64,000 bases of DNA from Sulfuricurvum sp. (GTDB lineage: Bacteria; Campylobacterota; Campylobacteria; Campylobacterales; Sulfurimonadaceae): positions 1 through 64,000 of the forward strand of contig JAUYAU010000014.1 in assembly GCA_030693335.1 (NCBI GenBank), read 5' to 3'. The notes beneath the pieces are model-generated. The model was not told the origin of the DNA. It searched no databases and saw only the letters and a program-made list of their open reading frames with translations. Positions 41,365-51,463 of this stretch are shown piece after piece (the stretch's first letter is position 1; the number at the start of each line of letters is the position of its first letter). Both the position numbers and the translations under genes were made by a program.

Positions 41365-41672
41365 GTGCTTTCATAACCATAATGTTTAACGAAATAATTG
41401 ATAATGATTTGCTGATCTTCTTTTGGAATGGGCGCTTTAAACTCATTGACCATTTTAGCAACAGTTCCTGTCCAGTAGGGACGACTTTTTTTACCCTGAT
41501 TTAGCATATATCCAAATGAGTGACATGTAAGGCAGTATTGTTGTACTATTTCGTCATGATCTCCTGCTTCTATAGGATATTCGACATAAGGCATTTCGAT
41601 GGGTTTCGTCACTTGTGCAAAAAGAGCTGTAGTACTTAATAAAATTCCGGCGATAAGTATATTGATTTTCAT
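41352..41672 (-). CDS. sorB: c-type cytochrome, probable sulfite:cytochrome c oxidoreductase subunit B
   Basis: Signal peptide, 'QQYCLTCHSFGYMLNQGKKSRPYWTGTVAKMVNEFKAPIP'; directly downstream of SorA. Confidence 0.8.
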   Translation of the reverse strand: MKINILIAGILLSTTALFAQVTKPIEMPYVEYPIEAGDHDEIVQQYCLTCHSFGYMLNQGKKSRPYWTGTVAKMVNEFKAPIPKEDQQIIINYFVKHYGYESTTGH

Positions 41673-41682
41673 CTAGGGGTCC

Positions 41683-42903
41683 TTACACTATTTTTACGTT
41701 GACAACGTCAACGGCATTGTATTGATATCCACCGGCATTCCATCCAATATCGCCAGGGAGAGGCTGGATATTACCGATACGATTGATAGCACGTACCATA
41801 ATGCTAAATTCACCTTTTGTTTTTGGTTCCCACGAGAAACTCCATAGACGATAGGCGTATTTACCATAATCTTTTTGTAGTGACGTTGCACTCCAGCTTT
41901 TTCCACCATCAAGGGAAATCATAACTTCTTTGATCCCTTTTCCCTGATCAAAGGCAACACCACTTACATTAATACGGGATCCCTTTTTAATAACACTGTT
42001 TGGTGTTGGATAGCCGATGACTGATTTTACTTTCATTTGTGCAATTGGTTTACGCTTATACTCAAAGTCACTTCCTGAGATAACACATTCACAGTCATTA
42101 TCTGGAACGGTATAAGCGACATCCATAAAAAAGGATTTACGGTATTCATCCATGACAGTGATCTCAGAGAGCATTTTTACCCAGCTGTCTGAGAAGTGAC
42201 CCGGAATGATAAGCTTGAGAGGGAAACCGTTTAGATATGGGATATCTTCACCATTCATTTCGTAGGCAACAATTAGTTCATCGGTAAGCGCTTCATCGAT
42301 TCCCATTTCACGGAAAAATATAGGGGTTTCATCAATGGCTGGTTTTTCGAGTCCATTGACACCTACATATTTAGCGGTTGCATTGACTCCAGCCATGTTT
42401 AGAATGTCTTTAAGACGAGCACCTTTCCAAACGGCACAGCCCATTGCTCCATGTCCCCATTGGACGCCATGGGTTGCAGGTCCGCTACCGGCAAAATATT
42501 TACGGCTGTTCCCGCCGCATTGAAGTACCGAAGTAATTTCTACGGGCTCAAATTTAGACTTTAGATCATCGATACTGAGGGAGAGGGCATTTTTTACACT
42601 TCCCTTGACTTCGAGGCGAAAAGTACTTAAATCAATATAGGTTGGGATGTCAGGCATGTGCCAACGTACAAAAAATTCATCATTAGGTGTAATGGCCTTC
42701 GTGAAAATATCACGAGATGATTCAAGCAAAGGTGGACGATCAGAAATCGTTTTCATTGGCTTTTTTTCTGGAAAAGCAATCATTGGAGGTACAAACGGTT
42801 TTGCTTCAGTGACAATTGGTTTTACGGCTTCTTTACCAAAAAGAGTGGAAGCACCGAGAACTAAGCCGGCACCTAAAAAGTTTCTTCGAGAAAATTGGTC
42901 CAT
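41683..42903 (-). CDS. sorA: Sulfite dehydrogenase-type molybdopterin protein with Tat signal
   Basis: Twin-Arg 'FSRRNFLGAGLVLGAS'; Moco Cys 'SVLQCGGNSRKYF'; SoxC/SorA-like dimerisation domain. Confidence 0.87.
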   Translation of the reverse strand: MDQFSRRNFLGAGLVLGASTLFGKEAVKPIVTEAKPFVPPMIAFPEKKPMKTISDRPPLLESSRDIFTKAITPNDEFFVRWHMPDIPTYIDLSTFRLEVKGSVKNALSLSIDDLKSKFEPVEITSVLQCGGNSRKYFAGSGPATHGVQWGHGAMGCAVWKGARLKDILNMAGVNATAKYVGVNGLEKPAIDETPIFFREMGIDEALTDELIVAYEMNGEDIPYLNGFPLKLIIPGHFSDSWVKMLSEITVMDEYRKSFFMDVAYTVPDNDCECVISGSDFEYKRKPIAQMKVKSVIGYPTPNSVIKKGSRINVSGVAFDQGKGIKEVMISLDGGKSWSATSLQKDYGKYAYRLWSFSWEPKTKGEFSIMVRAINRIGNIQPLPGDIGWNAGGYQYNAVDVVNVKIV

Positions 42904-42953
42904 GGGTAGTCCCTTTAATAATATTGCATGATTTTATCATATTTATGACAAAA

Positions 42954-43982
42954 TTACAGTATTAACATAGCATCTCCGTAAGAAAAAAAGCGGTATTTTT
43001 CATCAATTGCCTCTTGATATATGCGATGAGTTTCTTCAAGACCTACAAAAGATGCGACAAGCATCAGGAGAGTTGACTCAGGCAGATGAAAATTGGTGAG
43101 AAGATGATTTACACGCAAGGGTGGATTATGGGGGTGTAAAAAGAGGTTAGCCTCTCCATGCAACTCATCCGTTCTTATATGATACTCAACGGTTCGTGTT
43201 GACGTTGTTCCAACACATAAGAGAGGAGCAGGTCCTTGGATAAGATCCAAAGATTTCTTGCTAATCTCAAAATATTCGGAGTGCATTGGGTGATCGGTAA
43301 TCGTTGTACAATCAACCGGTTTAAATGTCCCGGAACCAACGTGCAAGGTAACAAAGCCATGATCGTGATACTTGCAAGTCTTAGCAAAAAGCTCATCCGT
43401 AAAGTGAAGTGACGCTGTTGGAGCAGCCACGGAACCTTCATGTTCAGCAAAAACACTTTGGTATTCACGTTCATCTTCACTGTTGTCTTCGCGACCTAAA
43501 TAGGGAGGAAGAGGAATGTGGCCGATTGTATTCAAAAGAGGTAAAAGATCCTCAAAGCGTAAGAGAACATCGTTGAGGTAAAAATTGACTTCTCTCGATC
43601 CGTCATCATTAAGTGTCGTAACAATGGCTTTGACATTCTCATCAAAATACAAAACCGTGCCGCTTTTTACACGTCCTCTAATGTAAACATTGATAGTGTG
43701 GGCATTCAGCGGACGGTTAATCAGCAGTTCCAAGGTGCCACCACTCTCTTTTTTACCATAAAGACGGGCTTTTATGACTTTTGTATCGTTGAAAATAATG
43801 GCACATTTGCTAGGCAGAAAATCGTTTAGTCGGTCAAAACGTGTATGCGTAATTGATTGGTCTGATCGATTATAGACAAGAAGTTTTGCATGGTCTCTTG
43901 GGTGAACGGGATGGGTAGCTATGAGCCCATCAGGAAGATGGTATTTATAGCTTGACGTGAGTAGAGGGTCTTTCTTAGTCAA
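42954..43982 (-). CDS. queA: S-adenosylmethionine:tRNA ribosyltransferase-isomerase
   Basis: 'YKYHLPDGLIATHPVHPRDHAKLLV', 'HVGSGTFKPV', 'LLTNFHLPESTLLMLVASFVG'. Confidence 0.96.
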   Translation of the reverse strand: MTKKDPLLTSSYKYHLPDGLIATHPVHPRDHAKLLVYNRSDQSITHTRFDRLNDFLPSKCAIIFNDTKVIKARLYGKKESGGTLELLINRPLNAHTINVYIRGRVKSGTVLYFDENVKAIVTTLNDDGSREVNFYLNDVLLRFEDLLPLLNTIGHIPLPPYLGREDNSEDEREYQSVFAEHEGSVAAPTASLHFTDELFAKTCKYHDHGFVTLHVGSGTFKPVDCTTITDHPMHSEYFEISKKSLDLIQGPAPLLCVGTTSTRTVEYHIRTDELHGEANLFLHPHNPPLRVNHLLTNFHLPESTLLMLVASFVGLEETHRIYQEAIDEKYRFFSYGDAMLIL

Positions 43983-44757
43983 TGGTTTCTTCTTCGTCTT
44001 CCAACGATGCTAACTCTTCTTTTGGTGCCGGATTAACAGCGCCAACAATAAGGATAGAAACACCGTATAGAAGAGCAAGTGGAATGGCCATCATTGTTTG
44101 GCTAATAACATCTGGTGGGGTTAATAGGGCAGATAAAATGAAGATAAGGACGATAGCATAGCGAAAGAAACTCTTCATCATACGATCATCAATAAGTCCC
44201 ATCAGGGCTAAAAAGTAACAAAAAACAGGAAGTTCAAACGCAAGTCCAAAACCAAATAATATTTTAGTGAAAAATTCTACGTACTCTGAAATATTATACA
44301 GAGGAACGAAGGAAGCACTTCCAAATTCGATAAAAAAAGCAAATCCCATAGGGGTAACAAAATAGTAAGCAAAGGATGCTCCAGCTAGGAACATGACTGT
44401 TCCCCCAACGACGATAGGGATCATCATTTTTTTTTCATTGGCGTAAAGGCCAGGAGCAATAAAAAGCCATATTTGAGAAAGTATAACCGGCAGTGCTGCT
44501 AGAAGACCTGCAAAAAAGGAGACTTTCATTGCAACAAAAAAAGCTTCAGAGAGTTCTTTTGTGACGATCATTCCCTGTGCTGCTTTACGGGAAACCTTAG
44601 CCGTAGCGGTCAGTGCATCGATAAGCGGTTGGGTAATCCATGCCAAAAGAGCATCGTGGAAGCTCCACATGAAAATAGACAAAATAATGACGGCAGCAAC
44701 GCTGATACCAAGGCGCTTACGCAGTTCTACTAAGTGTGGACGTAAATCATCAAACAT
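43975..44757 (-). CDS. tatC: Twin-arginine translocase subunit TatC
   Basis: 'DLRPHLVELRKRLGISV', 'FGFGLAFELPVFCYFLALMG', 'LTPPDVISQTMMAIPLALLYGVSI'. Confidence 0.96.
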   Translation of the reverse strand: MFDDLRPHLVELRKRLGISVAAVIILSIFMWSFHDALLAWITQPLIDALTATAKVSRKAAQGMIVTKELSEAFFVAMKVSFFAGLLAALPVILSQIWLFIAPGLYANEKKMMIPIVVGGTVMFLAGASFAYYFVTPMGFAFFIEFGSASFVPLYNISEYVEFFTKILFGFGLAFELPVFCYFLALMGLIDDRMMKSFFRYAIVLIFILSALLTPPDVISQTMMAIPLALLYGVSILIVGAVNPAPKEELASLEDEEETID

Positions 44758-45134
44758 TAAGCTTCCTCTTTGGTTTTTGGAGCGAAGGTGACTGCTTCGG
44801 GCTCTTTGGGTGCGGCAGGTGCAGAGACCGGTGTTTCAAGTGTTAAATCATTACCGATTGCTTTAACCTCTGTCTCTATTTGGGTTAAATCGGTCATTCG
44901 TGTTAACTCAGAACTGGCATTGGCAAGTTCTGCTTTGTAGTCCATCACGCTTTCTTTGATTCCAGAGAGCCTGATTTCATCTTCAATCGTAGCTTTGGCT
45001 GAATTGACGGTGCCTTTGACACTGCGGAAGAATTTGGCGATCTCTATCATCGTAGAAGGAAGTTTATCTGGTCCCAAAAAGAGAACAGCGACAATAGCGA
45101 TAAGAAGAATCTCTGTTAAGCCCATTCCAAACAT
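44757..45134 (-). CDS. tatB: Twin-arginine translocase subunit TatB
   Basis: 'MFGMGLTEILLIAIVAVLFLGPDKLPSTMIEIAKFFRSVKGTV'. Confidence 0.93.
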   Translation of the reverse strand: MFGMGLTEILLIAIVAVLFLGPDKLPSTMIEIAKFFRSVKGTVNSAKATIEDEIRLSGIKESVMDYKAELANASSELTRMTDLTQIETEVKAIGNDLTLETPVSAPAAPKEPEAVTFAPKTKEEA

Positions 45135-45210
45135 ATTATTTGCCTACTTATTGTTTAATTTTTCATAATGATTGAAGCGATTTTAGCAAAAGTTAGTTTA
45201 AAGGGTACCT

Positions 45211-46272
45211 CTAATAGCCTTCAACTCTTAGCGTGATTTCATCGGCAAGGAGAAAATTGGGATTAAAATAGCGTTCATTACGAAATTCTAACAAGCCACC
45301 ATCAAGAAGCATTAGAGCTTGTGCGCGTTGCGGTTTTGACAGGAGTGTTTGGTCAACACCGACGCAGCTTCGAAATCCTAAGAAAAATTTTTCGTTTAAG
45401 AGTTCTGCCTCATTAAGATGTTCTTCTTTTATTGACACTGGCGCATTAATATAGGCTTCGATATCGGGAGTAGGATATAAACGAGTAGCACCTAAAAATC
45501 CAACCGCTCCCGCACCCAATCCAATGTAGGGTTTATGCTCCCAATAACCAATATTGTGTTTGGATCGGTATTTGCCAAAATTGGAAATTTCATACTGCTC
45601 AAATCCCTTCGCAGCTATTTCATCAAACAACCATTGGGTGAGATCGAGTTGTTCGTTTGCCATTTCGGGTAATTTTTCAAATTCCGTCTTTTCTTCAATT
45701 GTGAGGGAGTAGAGGCTTATGTGATCGATTGGGAGTTGGAACGCTTGATCTATATCGCTGCGTAACAGCTCTTTGGTATCGTTTTGAACGCCGTAAATGA
45801 GATCAAGAGAGAGATGCTCATATCCGATGAGTGAAGCATTTCGGATAGCTTCAAGAGCATGTTGCGTATTATGTGCACGTCCGAGAGTTTTGAGTTTTTC
45901 ATCGTTGAAGCTCTGAACTCCAAAACTGATACGGTTTACCCCAAGCGTTTTCATACCCTCAAGCCATTCATAGGTTGCACTGTTTGGATTGGCTTCCGAT
46001 GTGATTTCGGCACCTATGTGTAAATAGGGACGGATACGGTCAAATATCGGAATATAAAGTTCGGGAGCAACAGTGGAAGGAGTTCCCCCGCCGATAAAAA
46101 CGGTTTCGATTAGATTCTTGGCAGTGACGTCAAAACGTTTGAGTTCAGTTTCGAGTTGAACAGCCAGCGCATCCATGTAGCGTTCACGCTGTGAAAACTT
46201 GTCAACATAAGAATTAAAGGCACAATAGGAGCACTTACTATCGCAAAAAGGGATATGAATGTATAAAAGCAT
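45211..46272 (-). CDS. hemW: HemW-like radical SAM heme chaperone
   Basis: 'LLYIHIPFCDSKCSYCAFNS', 'TVFIGGGTPS', 'RISFGVQSFNDEKLKTLGRAHN'. Confidence 0.94.
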   Translation of the reverse strand: MLLYIHIPFCDSKCSYCAFNSYVDKFSQRERYMDALAVQLETELKRFDVTAKNLIETVFIGGGTPSTVAPELYIPIFDRIRPYLHIGAEITSEANPNSATYEWLEGMKTLGVNRISFGVQSFNDEKLKTLGRAHNTQHALEAIRNASLIGYEHLSLDLIYGVQNDTKELLRSDIDQAFQLPIDHISLYSLTIEEKTEFEKLPEMANEQLDLTQWLFDEIAAKGFEQYEISNFGKYRSKHNIGYWEHKPYIGLGAGAVGFLGATRLYPTPDIEAYINAPVSIKEEHLNEAELLNEKFFLGFRSCVGVDQTLLSKPQRAQALMLLDGGLLEFRNERYFNPNFLLADEITLRVEGY

Positions 46273-46341
46273 ATCGCATTATAGCAGTGTTGATGGCTTT
46301 TATTGAGTGGATAATCGTCCACACAACAAGTAGAGATGACA

Positions 46342-46446
46342 ATGAGCAATACTTTTGATTTTTACAACCAAACACCATTAAGCATCTTTAAATTTGTAAG
46401 GGTTATTTTTAGTAGAAAGTCAGCGCAAGCGAGAGGAGAGCCATAG
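46342..46446 (+). pseudogene. Possible truncated gene remnant (34 aa) at the edge of the Mrp island
   Basis: ORF MSNTFDFYNQTPLSIFKFVRVIFSRKSAQARGEP; first 24-26 aa look protein-like, tail runs antisense into the mrpD-like 3' end. Confidence 0.3.
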
Positions 46447-47620
46447 GGTAAAGAATGTAAAGCGCGAAGTTGCTCTTTGGTATTTGTGCTGGTATCTCTT
46501 TTGCGATCCAAGCGAGTTTGAGCATCAACAGTGCAGTGACAAAGATGCTAGGAGAGAGGAGAAGGGTGATAAGTGGGGCGCTCTTTAGGGATGCAAGAAG
46601 CATCTCTTTTGCCATGCCTCCACTGCTAAACGCCACCCCAACAAGACTTAGAGCAAAGAGAGAGCCTAAGAGGATGAAATGTTTAGTGAGTCCACAGTGC
46701 ATCACCTCACCTGCGAGAAAAAAGAGGGAAGACTTGTTGATGGCATGGTGGATTGAGAAAAAGATGACCACACCAAGCAGTGTCTCCCAAAGTGTAGGTT
46801 CCAGAAGTCCGTAGCCCAGTAAAATAAAGAGATAGCCCATTTGTGAGATACTTGAGTAGGCGAGTATCTCTTTGAGTTTACTCTTTAAAAGTCCGAAGAG
46901 TCCGAAGTAGATACCAGCAACTCCAAGCGAGCATAAAGCAATCCCGCCAAGATTCTCTACTGTATCCCCAAAGGGAAGTACACGAATGAGCCCTAAAATT
47001 CCTGCTTTTAGCATAACTCCGGAGAGAGTGGCACTGGCAGCTGCGGGGGCATTCGCGTGTGCAGGTGGGAGCCAGAAGTGGAGCAAAAATAATCCTCCTT
47101 TGATGCCAAAACCAAAAATAAAGAGTCCTAGCGCAAGGGGTGGCATAGACGTCTTGAAGAGTTCAAACGTAAAGCCACCATAGTGACTCACGCTTATAAT
47201 TATGGCAATAAAAAGAGCGACTTCACCAAGAATAGCATATTTAATGTAGAGAAATGCCGCCTCTTTTTCCCCTTGCGTTTGTGTGTGGATGACAAGTCCA
47301 AATGCGGCAAGTGACATAAGCGAGAAGAAGAGGTAGAAACCTAGAATATCATGGCTTATGATGAGCCCGTAATTGCCTGCAAAGGTGAGGATAAACCAAA
47401 ACCAGTACCTTTTTATCTGCGTGCGTATCGTGAAGTGGCTATAGATGGCACTCATCAGCCAGACAAAAGAGCTAAAGAATGCAAAGCTCTTTGTGATAAA
47501 ATCGATTTTAAAGTCAAGTCCAAACAAAAACCATTCAACACGAAAGGCAGTACCAATATCTACAAACAGTGAAAAAAGAAATCCAAGAGTCACCAGAGTC
47601 AAAGCTGTTGCGAAATTCAT
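46409..47620 (-). CDS. MrpD/ND5-like proton-conducting membrane subunit (third copy)
   Basis: 'AHANAPAAASATLSGVMLKAGILGLIRVLPFG', 'LAYSSISQMGYLFILLGYG'. Confidence 0.88.
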   Translation of the reverse strand: MNFATALTLVTLGFLFSLFVDIGTAFRVEWFLFGLDFKIDFITKSFAFFSSFVWLMSAIYSHFTIRTQIKRYWFWFILTFAGNYGLIISHDILGFYLFFSLMSLAAFGLVIHTQTQGEKEAAFLYIKYAILGEVALFIAIIISVSHYGGFTFELFKTSMPPLALGLFIFGFGIKGGLFLLHFWLPPAHANAPAAASATLSGVMLKAGILGLIRVLPFGDTVENLGGIALCSLGVAGIYFGLFGLLKSKLKEILAYSSISQMGYLFILLGYGLLEPTLWETLLGVVIFFSIHHAINKSSLFFLAGEVMHCGLTKHFILLGSLFALSLVGVAFSSGGMAKEMLLASLKSAPLITLLLSPSIFVTALLMLKLAWIAKEIPAQIPKSNFALYILYPMALLSLALTFY

Positions 47621-49104
47621 CTTCTATACTCCAGCTCTACAATCTTCTCTGCCAAGCCTAGAGGACTCCAGTCACTCAGTGCAAAGACCCCAAGCAGCAG
47701 TGATAAAAGAGCACCTACAAGCGCAGGAAGGAGTAAAAAAAGATTGGCACCTTTTTTCTCTTGTTGTTGGGTATGTAGCTCTTTTGGAGCTAAAAACCAG
47801 ATACGATACAGCAGAGGTAAAAAGTACATGGCGTTTAAGAGGGAGGAGAGGGCGAGCACTCCAAGCACCCATAGTAGCTCATTTTCGTAGGCTCCCAAGG
47901 CAAGATAGTATTTTGAGATGAAGCCTGCAGTGGGAGGAATGCCAATCATCCCAAGAGCTGCAATGCTAAAGGCAAGCGCTCCAAAGGGCATCACTTTTCC
48001 CAAGCCATCAAGTTGGTCAATTTTTTTGATGTTATGAAGTTTTGCAAAGGCACCTGCGCAAAAAAAGAGGGTAATTTTCATCACCCCTTGGTGGACAAGA
48101 TGAACCATAGCACCAATAGTACCTAAAGGTCCGAAAAGGGCAATGCCAAGGAGGATGTAAGAGACCTGTGAGACGGTTGAGTAGGCGAGGAGCTTTTTTA
48201 TGTCGAGTTGACGCAGTGCCATGATACTTCCAAAAAGAATGGTCACCACTGCCACACCTAAGAGAATATCTAAGAGCCCTAAAGAGCGTGAAAGCTCCAC
48301 GCCATAGACCTCATACACAACGCGTATGAGACCAAAGGCACCCGCTTTGACTACAGCAACTGCATGAAGTAATGCTGAGACAGGAGCAGGTGCCGCCATG
48401 GCTGAGGGTAGCCAGTGATGCAGAGGAAAGATAGCCGCCTTGACGCCAATACCGATAAGCAAAAGGACGAAGATCGCTTGTAAAAAAAGAGGTGAAGCAT
48501 CGCTAAGTACCCCTAGATAGCCACCACTTTGAAACTCCACATCCCCACTAACACTTTGTAAAACTACAAGGGCAACAAGAAAGAAGAGCCCACCGATAAT
48601 GGTATGTGCCAGATAGATGATGGTGGCTTTTTTTGCCTCTACCGTCTGTGTATGAAGGATGAGAGCAAATGTCGTGAGTGTCAAAAACTCATAAAAGATA
48701 AAAAAAGTAAAAAGATTTCCTGCCACACTGAGTCCTACAGTTGCCGTGACACACAAAGAAAAGAAGCCAAAAAAACGGTTTTGATTTTTGGTATCTTTAA
48801 AATAGGCGATGGCGTAGATAGTGGTAAACAACCACAAAATAGAGGAGAGTGTAGCAAAGAGCATGGAGAGGGTATCGACTTTGAGCACAATAGAGCTATG
48901 CGGTGTAAAGGCAAAACTCAAAGAGTAGACCTCGTCATGAGCGAGTCCATGGAAAAGCAAGAGGACAAAAAATATTTTTGAAAATATCCCAGAGAGATTT
49001 GTGATGTTTCGTGTGAGCACATACCTGCTTGGGGTCAAAAAAATGATGAGAGCTGGAAGTGTTGAGCTTGCCAAGAGGAGAAGTAAAATAGTAGAATTTT
49101 GCAT
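47617..49104 (-). CDS. MrpD/ND5-like proton-conducting membrane subunit (second copy)
   Basis: 'HHWLPSAMAAPAPVSALLHAVAVVKAGAFGLIRVVYEVYG', 'LLAYSTVSQVSYILLGIALFG'. Confidence 0.92.
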   Translation of the reverse strand: MQNSTILLLLLASSTLPALIIFLTPSRYVLTRNITNLSGIFSKIFFVLLLFHGLAHDEVYSLSFAFTPHSSIVLKVDTLSMLFATLSSILWLFTTIYAIAYFKDTKNQNRFFGFFSLCVTATVGLSVAGNLFTFFIFYEFLTLTTFALILHTQTVEAKKATIIYLAHTIIGGLFFLVALVVLQSVSGDVEFQSGGYLGVLSDASPLFLQAIFVLLLIGIGVKAAIFPLHHWLPSAMAAPAPVSALLHAVAVVKAGAFGLIRVVYEVYGVELSRSLGLLDILLGVAVVTILFGSIMALRQLDIKKLLAYSTVSQVSYILLGIALFGPLGTIGAMVHLVHQGVMKITLFFCAGAFAKLHNIKKIDQLDGLGKVMPFGALAFSIAALGMIGIPPTAGFISKYYLALGAYENELLWVLGVLALSSLLNAMYFLPLLYRIWFLAPKELHTQQQEKKGANLFLLLPALVGALLSLLLGVFALSDWSPLGLAEKIVELEYRR

Positions 49105-49108
49105 TATC

Positions 49109-50530
49109 TTAGCCCATAAAAGCTATAATGGAGTTACTAAAAAATGCTAAAAAAACGGACAAAAAGCTCAAAGTAAATGCAGTCCATTCTAGTGTGGTAT
49201 GAGATTTTTCTCTCCTTAGGAGGTGTCCCTCTTCCAGCGGATGCTCTAAAAAGAGAATTAAGAGTTTAAAAAGATACGCAGCGCTTAGAATCCCACCGCC
49301 TATAATAGCAAAAAGAAAAAACCACGACTCACTTAGATAGGCACTCTGAAGGTAGTACCACTTCGAAACAAAACCAAGCGATGGAGGTAGACCGATAAGA
49401 GAAACAGCGCTCAAGGCAATGGCAAAAACACTCACAGGAGTAATACTTGCGTAGCCTTGAAGAGCAGATATCTCTTTTGTCTGAGCTATGTGGACGACAA
49501 CACCAGCAGCAAGGAAAAATCCCGACTTTGCAAGGGTGTGAGAAAAGAGTGCAAATGCCATTGCATTAAATGCCATAGATGGGTCAGTATGTTCATCTAT
49601 AAATGCAAAAATAAGTAAAAGATAGCCTACTTGAGAGATGGTAGAATAGGCGATAAGAAGTTTTAGGTCACTGCTCAAATATGCTTTGATGCCTCCATAA
49701 AAAATAGCACCAACACCAAGAAATGCTAAAAAATAACTCAGCTCATATTCAAATATAAAAAGAGTCGCAGCAAAGAGATACATCAGATAAAAAGTCGCCT
49801 TAATAACGAGTGCAGACAGCAGCGCTGAGACGGGAGTAGGAGCATTGGCATGGGCATTTGCAAGCCAAAAAGAGAGAGGAAAAACAGCAGTTTTGAGCAA
49901 AAATGCCACAACCATAAAGCCAAATGCTACAAGTGTGGGGAGCTCTTCTTGAATAACTGGAATAAGTGCACTGATGTTTAAGAGCCCATATTTTGCATAG
50001 ATGATAACAACACCTAAAAGATAGAAGCCTGAAGCCACAAGCGTGCTAAAGAGATAGACAAGAGAGGCATGAAGGGCTTTTGGTGACTTTTGAAGTGCTG
50101 ATAGTCCAACGGCGCAAAGACCGATGATCTCTAAGCCCACATAGATGGTAAAGATATCTTGTGAGAGATAAACAACAACAAGTCCAAGTGCCAAAAAAGT
50201 GCTCAAGGGGTAAAAGAGCGCTCTTTGACTCTCTTGGAGTGAAAAGCGTGCATAGATGAAAGTAAGAAGCATCACAAAGGCACTCACTCCCAAGATACTG
50301 CTTCCAAAGCGAAGTGGTGCAAATGCTATACCAAGTGGTGCTTGCCATCCTCCAAAGTGGTATGCCCAAGGGGACTTTGTAGCAACGCCGTACAGTAATA
50401 AGAGAGACTCGGAAAAAAAGATAAGACCAAACGCAATGCCAAAAAAAGCGGCTCTTTTAGAAAACAAAAATCCAAGTATTGCAAAAAGAGCGGGGGTGAT
50501 AATGAGCGCAGGGATGAGGTTGTTAAACAT
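49109..50530 (-). CDS. MrpD/ND5-like proton-conducting membrane subunit (first copy)
   Basis: 'FWLANAHANAPTPVSALLSALVIKATFYLMYLFA', 'LIAYSTISQVGYLLLIFAFI'; start ATG 50530. Confidence 0.92.
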   Translation of the reverse strand: MFNNLIPALIITPALFAILGFLFSKRAAFFGIAFGLIFFSESLLLLYGVATKSPWAYHFGGWQAPLGIAFAPLRFGSSILGVSAFVMLLTFIYARFSLQESQRALFYPLSTFLALGLVVVYLSQDIFTIYVGLEIIGLCAVGLSALQKSPKALHASLVYLFSTLVASGFYLLGVVIIYAKYGLLNISALIPVIQEELPTLVAFGFMVVAFLLKTAVFPLSFWLANAHANAPTPVSALLSALVIKATFYLMYLFAATLFIFEYELSYFLAFLGVGAIFYGGIKAYLSSDLKLLIAYSTISQVGYLLLIFAFIDEHTDPSMAFNAMAFALFSHTLAKSGFFLAAGVVVHIAQTKEISALQGYASITPVSVFAIALSAVSLIGLPPSLGFVSKWYYLQSAYLSESWFFLFAIIGGGILSAAYLFKLLILFLEHPLEEGHLLRREKSHTTLEWTAFTLSFLSVFLAFFSNSIIAFMG

Positions 50531-50804
50531 TATCGCTCTCTTTGATGCTCTCTTTTGCATAAGCACGGATGAGCATCATAGCAAAGGCGCTTGCACCAAG
50601 GGTGACGACAAGTCCTGTAAGTACTAAAGCAATTACAATAGGGTCTGCTATGTCTTCTCTCGTAGTTGTAGAGACAAAAATCAAAAAGATACCACTGGTA
50701 AAAACATTCAGCGAGATGAGCTTTCTCAAAAATTCTTTGTGTACAATGACGCCTAAAAGTCCTAAAACAAAAAGTGCGACTCCTGTAATGATGAAGAGCA
50801 TCAA
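50523..50804 (-). CDS. mrpC: MrpC/NuoK-like subunit
   Basis: 93 aa, three TMs, 'LISLNVFTSGIFLIFVSTT...DPIVIALVLTGLVVTLGASAFAMMLI'. Confidence 0.88.
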   Translation of the reverse strand: MMLFIITGVALFVLGLLGVIVHKEFLRKLISLNVFTSGIFLIFVSTTTREDIADPIVIALVLTGLVVTLGASAFAMMLIRAYAKESIKESDNV

Positions 50805-51463
50805 GGCTTTACCCTTTGCACTGCGTTTATGAAGTAAGCACTCAAAATAGCCCCAAGTGAAAGCATGAGCACAGACTCAATGGAGATAATGTAAAAAGAT
50901 GCGATATAGTCTCTGTACTCCAAAAAAGAGCCAAAAAAGAGGGAAATCATACCCACGCACACAAAGTAAAAGAGTCCACTGACATAGAGAAATCTTAGTA
51001 TCAACTCTTTTGGCACAAAAAAAGAGCGAGGCTTTACGAGGCGTAGGATGATGATTCCACCCGCTAAAAGTGCCGATGCACTAAACGCTCCTCCACTTTG
51101 GTAGCTTCCGCTGTAGAGTATATAAAATGCATAGAGTGCTATGAGCGGAAAAAGTATGGCTACAAAGGTGTTTGTGATAGTGTTTTCAAAACTCAGCGGC
51201 GTGTAGCGAAAATTTGGCTCAAGAGCATGGATGGCTATGAGTGAGAGAAGAATGACACCCACCTCTAGGAGTGTATCAAGGGCGCGAAAATTGAGTAAAA
51301 CCGCTGTGACTTCATGTGTCACTCCGCTATGAGGCATTGCTTCAAAAAGTTTTGTGTGCATAGAGGAGTCAAGAGTATTTATGTTTGTCAGAATAAAACT
51401 TAGCCCTACAAAGAGCCAAAATGCAAGAAAATACAGTAGCGAGTGAAATGTTTTGTTACGCAT
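50801..51463 (-). CDS. mrpB: Fused MbhE-like + MrpB (MnhB) subunit
   Basis: 'EVTAVLLNFRALDTLLEVGVILLSLIAI' (MbhE-like) followed by 'LFPLIALYAFYILYSGSYQSGGAFSASALLAGGIIIL' (MnhB-like). Confidence 0.83.
   Translation of the reverse strand: MRNKTFHSLLYFLAFWLFVGLSFILTNINTLDSSMHTKLFEAMPHSGVTHEVTAVLLNFRALDTLLEVGVILLSLIAIHALEPNFRYTPLSFENTITNTFVAILFPLIALYAFYILYSGSYQSGGAFSASALLAGGIIILRLVKPRSFFVPKELILRFLYVSGLFYFVCVGMISLFFGSFLEYRDYIASFYIISIESVLMLSLGAILSAYFINAVQRVKP

Noticed and set aside
42928-42940. ATGATTTTATCAT palindrome upstream of sorA
   Set aside because: Only 5-bp arms in AT-rich DNA, no clear consensus match; likely chance without comparative support.
47445-47921. 158-aa plus-strand ORF inside the Mrp operon
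   Set aside because: Antisense to two well-recognised MrpD-like genes, low-complexity Lys/Ser-rich translation, no RBS; shadow ORF.
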